A model generated the notes under the pieces. That model was not told the DNA's origin, did not search any database, and was given only the letters and a program-made list of their open reading frames with translations. Below are positions 6,012-9,170 of a DNA stretch of 9,170 nucleotides, piece by piece. Position numbers and translations under genes: made by a program. Origin of the DNA: CAJXCL01 sp964394335 (lineage in GTDB: Bacteria > Nitrospinota > Nitrospinia > CAJXCL01); the NCBI GenBank assembly GCA_964394335.1, contig CAYMVZ010000097.1, positions 1 through 9,170 on the forward strand, in the 5' to 3' direction. Each line of letters starts with the position of its first letter. Position 1 is the first letter of the stretch.

Positions 6012-7421
6012 CTAAGATGAGAGATATTTATCCATATTGTTTGCGCAGATAACGCCGTAATTAACTGCTCCCAACCAACCGGACATGATTATCCCGACAG
6101 AGCCTGCATGATAAAATCCTGGAATTTTCTCTGGAAGATCCATGCTGATTTTTAGTCCCTCGAATTTTGTGCCAAAAGAAGCACCGTCTTCGTGCAGGGT
6201 ATATCGTTTAAAAGTTTTTGGTGTGGCTGCTTCCAGATAATCTATTTTTTTTTGAACATCAGGAACATATTTTGTGAGCGCATCCACCGTGTCATCTATT
6301 AAGCGTTGTTTTTCTATGAGGTATTCTTCTTCCGAAAGATCAGCCCAATCATGATAATTGGCGTTGGTGGATGAAACAATGGCGTAACGGTTTGGACCTG
6401 GCCGGATACCAGGATAGTAAAATGAAAAAGTACGACTGGTAATATTTTTACTGCAAATTGCAGAGGAGTTGAACTCAGGATAGGTAGAGGTAAAGATCAA
6501 ATCTCCGGCATACTCTATGGTTTCGCCTTTTTTTATACCGATATACACCTGGCAACTGCTGTTATTCATCCTGACTTTGCGGGTGTCATCGATAAAATCA
6601 TTTGGAAAATACTCCTCACCGGTCATTTGAAATATAGTGTTTCTTATATTGGCATTAGAAAGCACAGCCCTGGATTTAATATATTTCCCGTTAGCAACAA
6701 CACCCGCTGCTTTACCGTCTTCCACAACGATTTTTTCAACAAGAGCCCTGTTGCGTATGTCAACGCCGTTTTTTTTCATTTCCGCTTTCATAAGTTTTAT
6801 CAGGTTATCCGTCCCGCCCTGGAAGATAAAAACCCCTTTGTGCATGAAATTTGAGAAAACGATGCCATAGGTAATAGCCGGATCGTCCAGTGTGGAACCG
6901 TTTGCGTAGGTTATAGGTTCCATAAGCATTCGGACAATGTCATTGCGTCCAGGAAAGAACTTTTCGAAAAGTTCTCTTGTTGACATGCTCTGGTCGTCAT
7001 AGTAATTCATTCTCTTTAAAGTGTTAAAAAAATCATCGATGGTATCTTTTGCTATTTTAAATTTCTCATTCAGGATTTTTTTAAAATCTGTCATGTCAAA
7101 GGTGGTGGTAAAAGAAAATTGGGGGTTGTCAAATCGTACACCTTTTAGCTGTACGATAGAGTCCGCAATCTCATTGGTCCAATATTTACGACATGTTTTA
7201 ATCATTCCAATAGGAAAACCGTGGAGCGATATGTCAAATATATGTCCTCCCCGCCTGCGAAACCAAGTAGCTAAACCTCCCAACCGGTAATGATGTTCCA
7301 ACAGGAGAACAGAATGACCAAATTTTGCTAATCTGTTTGCGCCGGAAAGGCCTCCAAGACCTCCGCCAATCACAATAACATCGTATTCAGGTTTTAAATC
7401 TTGCAAAATATCACGAGTCAT
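6012..7421 (-). CDS. CrtI-like FAD-dependent oxidoreductase (phytoene desaturase/carotenoid isomerase/RetSat-like), copy 1
   Basis: A 469-residue flavoenzyme. The N-terminal dinucleotide-binding fold is VIVIGGGLGGLSGANRL (15-31), with E42 at the end of the second strand binding the ribose of FAD, then RLGGLATWF (46-54). The middle of the protein is the substrate domain. Near the C-terminus a TPKTFKRYTLHEDGASFG segment (400-417) and PGFYHAGS...SGWLGAVNYG (434-456) match the second FAD-contact region of the CrtI/CrtISO/RetSat superfamily. Members desaturate, isomerise or saturate long conjugated or isoprenoid chains. With ACP and FabG/Z/I-type genes next to it, an acyl-ACP or acyl-lipid substrate is more likely here than phytoene. 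An AAGG ribosome binding site lies 9-10 nt before the ATG. It follows its paralogue by 82 bp, with a strong hairpin between. No membrane anchor or signal peptide is evident. Confidence 0.85.
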   Translation of the reverse strand: MTRDILQDLKPEYDVIVIGGGLGGLSGANRLAKFGHSVLLLEHHYRLGGLATWFRRRGGHIFDISLHGFPIGMIKTCRKYWTNEIADSIVQLKGVRFDNPQFSFTTTFDMTDFKKILNEKFKIAKDTIDDFFNTLKRMNYYDDQSMSTRELFEKFFPGRNDIVRMLMEPITYANGSTLDDPAITYGIVFSNFMHKGVFIFQGGTDNLIKLMKAEMKKNGVDIRNRALVEKIVVEDGKAAGVVANGKYIKSRAVLSNANIRNTIFQMTGEEYFPNDFIDDTRKVRMNNSSCQVYIGIKKGETIEYAGDLIFTSTYPEFNSSAICSKNITSRTFSFYYPGIRPGPNRYAIVSSTNANYHDWADLSEEEYLIEKQRLIDDTVDALTKYVPDVQKKIDYLEAATPKTFKRYTLHEDGASFGTKFEGLKISMDLPEKIPGFYHAGSVGIIMSGWLGAVNYGVICANNMDKYLSS

Positions 7422-7448
7422 TTCTGGTTACCTTAAAAAGTGAGGGTT

Positions 7449-7496
7449 CAGGGGTCGGGGATCAGATTTTTTCTAACCCCCGCTCCCTGACCCCTG
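7449..7496. repeat. GC-rich inverted repeat between the two FAD oxidoreductase genes
   Basis: CAGGGGTCGGGGA (7449-7461) pairs with TCCCTGACCCCTG (7484-7496) over 13 positions, with one G-T pair on the plus strand (an A-C mismatch on the minus strand) and a 22-nt loop. It stands out from the AT-rich surroundings. Both arms are built from a GGGGTCAGGG-type word, and the loop holds another run of C (7477-7481). It may be an intergenic repeat element, an mRNA-stability hairpin or a partial attenuator. No T run on the minus strand follows closely enough for a standard terminator. Confidence 0.7.
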
Positions 7497-7503
7497 GTCA
7501 TTG

Positions 7504-8880
7504 CTAATTCATTGCGTGAAGATTCGCCATGGAAATGCCGCTTAGCATAGCGCCGACAATTCCCATAAATCCCTGGTCTGTACCGCAAATAAATAAATTT
7601 TCAACAGGAGTTTTTCCATTTTTTATTTTCAGGGGGGAGCCATAAACTGCTCCGTTAAGATGTCCTGTAAATCGTTTAATGGTTTTCGGCGTGAACATGT
7701 CAGTAAAAACTATGGAAGAAGTAAATTCCGGGAATATACCTCGGATTTTGTTAAGAGATTTTTTTTGCCAAAGTATCTTTTGAGCCCTGTAGTCGGCCGA
7801 AGAAAGATTATCCCATAAATCAAAATTTGCGATATGGGTTGTCCTAACAATGCCTTCTGAAAGGTTGTTGTCAAAACAGAAGTTGTTAGGGCAACATATT
7901 ACGCCTGATGAAAGATCTGCCATGTCGTCAGGTTTTCGGTATAAGAACTTTTTCGAATCATTGTAGAATATAATGGTTTTATCTATTCCCAGTTCAGCAG
8001 GTTCTCTGTTCAGAACATAGATTGTTTCCACAAAAGACAGTTTTCCAATTCTATCATTATCAGGTTGGATTTTTTCTCCGGTTAATCGCATGGTTTCCAC
8101 ATAACCCGTGGATGAGAGAATCTTCTTTGTTTCCAGCACATTTCCATTTTTAAGAGTAATTGACTTGACTTTTCCATTGCGGGAGTTGATGTGCTTTACG
8201 CCTGTTTTTAATCGCAATTCTCCTCCACACGCCTTGTACTTTTTCAAAAGGACATTAAGAATATGCCTCACTCCTCTTTCCGGACGCGCGAATCCTTCCA
8301 TAAAAATTGATTTGAACATAATTACGAACTGGTCAAAGTCCATATCATCTTCTTTTGCGCTTCCATAATATGACAGAGGACAGAACAACATTTCAACAAG
8401 AAGCGGATCACTGATAAAAGAGCTGACTACTTCTCGCGCTGAAACAGGCGTAGAGTTCAAGTTTAACTCATCGAATTGAGATATGTGTTTACATAAATCA
8501 CAGAAATTGTCTTTTTGCGAAGGAAACTTGTCAGATATTTCCTGTTCAAAGGCTTCAAAATTATTGGTAAAACAAAGGGATATTTCAGGGAAACTTATTA
8601 GGGAGGATTTTTGCTCGCGAAGAGCAAAATCTTCATATTTCAGTTTGAGTTGTTTTAATAGCTTGGAAAGAGGTGCGTTTTTTGTTCCCTTTTTTACGTA
8701 GTTGGTTATAGCGTGAAGGCCTACATCAAATTGGCGCCCTTGCAAATTATAGAAAGAATTCAATCCACCCGGGCGAGAATGTTTTTCCAGAATGCAGACT
8801 TTCTTTTCATAATAGGCAAGCCGAATACCGGCAGCTAATCCCGACATCCCGGCGCCAATTATAACTACGTCATAAGACAT
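7504..8880 (-). CDS. CrtI-like FAD-dependent oxidoreductase (phytoene desaturase/carotenoid isomerase/RetSat-like), copy 2
   Basis: A 458-residue flavoenzyme and paralogue of the downstream FAD gene. FAD motif VVIIGAGMSGLAAGIRL (5-21), E32 at the end of strand 2, and RPGGLNSFY (36-44) are at the N-terminus. FTPKTIKRFTGHLNGAVYG (396-414) and NLFICGTDQGFMGIVGAMLSG (428-448) form the C-terminal FAD region. The two copies share the TPKTxKRxTxHxxGAxxG pattern but differ over most of the substrate domain, so they are likely old duplicates with distinct steps or substrates. The ATG is 8 bp after the ACP stop with no clear ribosome binding site, which suggests translational coupling and close functional linkage to the ACP. 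The reaction may be desaturation, cis-trans isomerisation or saturation of a long acyl chain; carotenoid processing remains possible but no carotenoid gene is in the window. Confidence 0.86.
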   Translation of the reverse strand: MSYDVVIIGAGMSGLAAGIRLAYYEKKVCILEKHSRPGGLNSFYNLQGRQFDVGLHAITNYVKKGTKNAPLSKLLKQLKLKYEDFALREQKSSLISFPEISLCFTNNFEAFEQEISDKFPSQKDNFCDLCKHISQFDELNLNSTPVSAREVVSSFISDPLLVEMLFCPLSYYGSAKEDDMDFDQFVIMFKSIFMEGFARPERGVRHILNVLLKKYKACGGELRLKTGVKHINSRNGKVKSITLKNGNVLETKKILSSTGYVETMRLTGEKIQPDNDRIGKLSFVETIYVLNREPAELGIDKTIIFYNDSKKFLYRKPDDMADLSSGVICCPNNFCFDNNLSEGIVRTTHIANFDLWDNLSSADYRAQKILWQKKSLNKIRGIFPEFTSSIVFTDMFTPKTIKRFTGHLNGAVYGSPLKIKNGKTPVENLFICGTDQGFMGIVGAMLSGISMANLHAMN

Positions 8881-8888
8881 GAAATATT

Positions 8889-9149
8889 TTACGAAACGCA
8901 GGCGCCTTTTAATTTTGGCTCAAGATATTCCACGCAGCCGTTTATGGTGGCTAATTTTGGATAATCTCCTTCCGGGACGTCGACTTTATATCTTTTTCTG
9001 AGCTCCAGCACAATATCGAGAAAATCCATGGAATCGAGCTCGATCTGATCACGTATTGCCTTGGTGTCATCCAAGTTGCTCAAATCCTCGTCAGGCGCAA
9101 TATCTTTAATAATATTGTAAATTATTTCTCTGATTTCTTCCTTACTCAT
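8889..9149 (-). CDS. Acyl carrier protein
   Basis: An 86-residue acidic, helical protein. The phosphopantetheine site is Ser40 in IELDSMDFLDIVLEL (36-50), with the DSMD form of the usual DSL motif. Helix 1 (about 3-17) and the last helix (about 69-80) fit the four-helix ACP fold, and total length is normal. It would carry growing acyl chains as thioesters in the cytoplasm. A strong AGGAG ribosome binding site lies 5 nt before the ATG (9149-9147), the best in the window. It starts the visible part of the operon and is followed after 8 bp by an FAD oxidoreductase. DSMD rather than DSLD, and its company, point to a specialised ACP and not the housekeeping acpP, which usually lies beside fabD/fabG/fabF. 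The PPTase at the other end of the cluster is the likely activator. Confidence 0.92.
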   Translation of the reverse strand: MSKEEIREIIYNIIKDIAPDEDLSNLDDTKAIRDQIELDSMDFLDIVLELRKRYKVDVPEGDYPKLATINGCVEYLEPKLKGACVS

Positions 9150-9154
9150 TTAGT

Positions 9155-9159
9155 CTCCT
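9155..9159 (-). promoter_or_regulatory. Ribosome binding site of the ACP gene
   Basis: On the minus strand AGGAG lies 5 nt before the ACP start codon. It fixes the ATG start at 9149 and predicts strong translation. Sequence for a promoter would lie beyond the right edge. Confidence 0.8.
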
Positions 9160-9170
9160 GATTTAGACAA

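Noticed and set aside
6012..8880. Carotenoid biosynthesis locus
   Set aside because: Apart from the CrtI-like folds there is no phytoene synthase, GGPP synthase or cyclase; the neighbours are ACP and fatty-acid-type genes.

Overview
The window is an AT-rich stretch of bacterial DNA, dominated by one leftward (minus-strand) gene train that looks like a dedicated acyl carrier protein (ACP)-based lipid or polyene pathway. The organism cannot be named from the sequence. The mix of genes is a type II fatty-acid reduction cycle, an ACP and two phytoene-desaturase-like FAD enzymes. It resembles the candidate ladderane-lipid clusters described for anammox Planctomycetes and the related clusters reported in some deltaproteobacteria. 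Membrane (GT-C) glycosyltransferases and intergenic simple-repeat hairpins are compatible with such an origin but do not prove it.

Layout, left to right. (1) 3-986, plus strand: the C-terminal part of a membrane glycosyltransferase-like protein, cut by the window edge. (2) 1055-2596, minus: a complete GT39/PMT-like membrane glycosyltransferase, convergent with the first. (3) 2651-5336, minus: a compact block of PPTase, FabI-like enoyl reductase, FabZ-like dehydratase and FabG-like ketoreductase, transcribed in the order fabG, fabZ, fabI, PPTase. (4) 5337-6011: a 675-bp gap holding a plus-strand relic of a cation/proton antiporter, a possible minus-strand terminator and a short AT-rich inverted repeat. 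(5) 6012-9149, minus: two tandem CrtI-like FAD oxidoreductases preceded by an ACP. The ACP has a good ribosome binding site and is the most upstream gene seen; the operon may continue beyond the right edge.

Inferred pathway: the PPTase arms Ser40 of the ACP. FabG, FabZ and the FabI-like protein supply ketoreduction, dehydration and enoyl reduction of the ACP-bound chain. The two FAD enzymes would desaturate, isomerise or saturate the chain. No ketosynthase, malonyl transferase or radical SAM enzyme lies in the window, so chain elongation and any ring-forming step must be encoded elsewhere, possibly just upstream of the ACP. The points most worth checking are the identity of this cluster, a probable ATT start codon for the dehydratase, loss of a conserved active-site tyrosine in the FabI-like protein, and a relic gene sitting antisense in the middle of the cluster.
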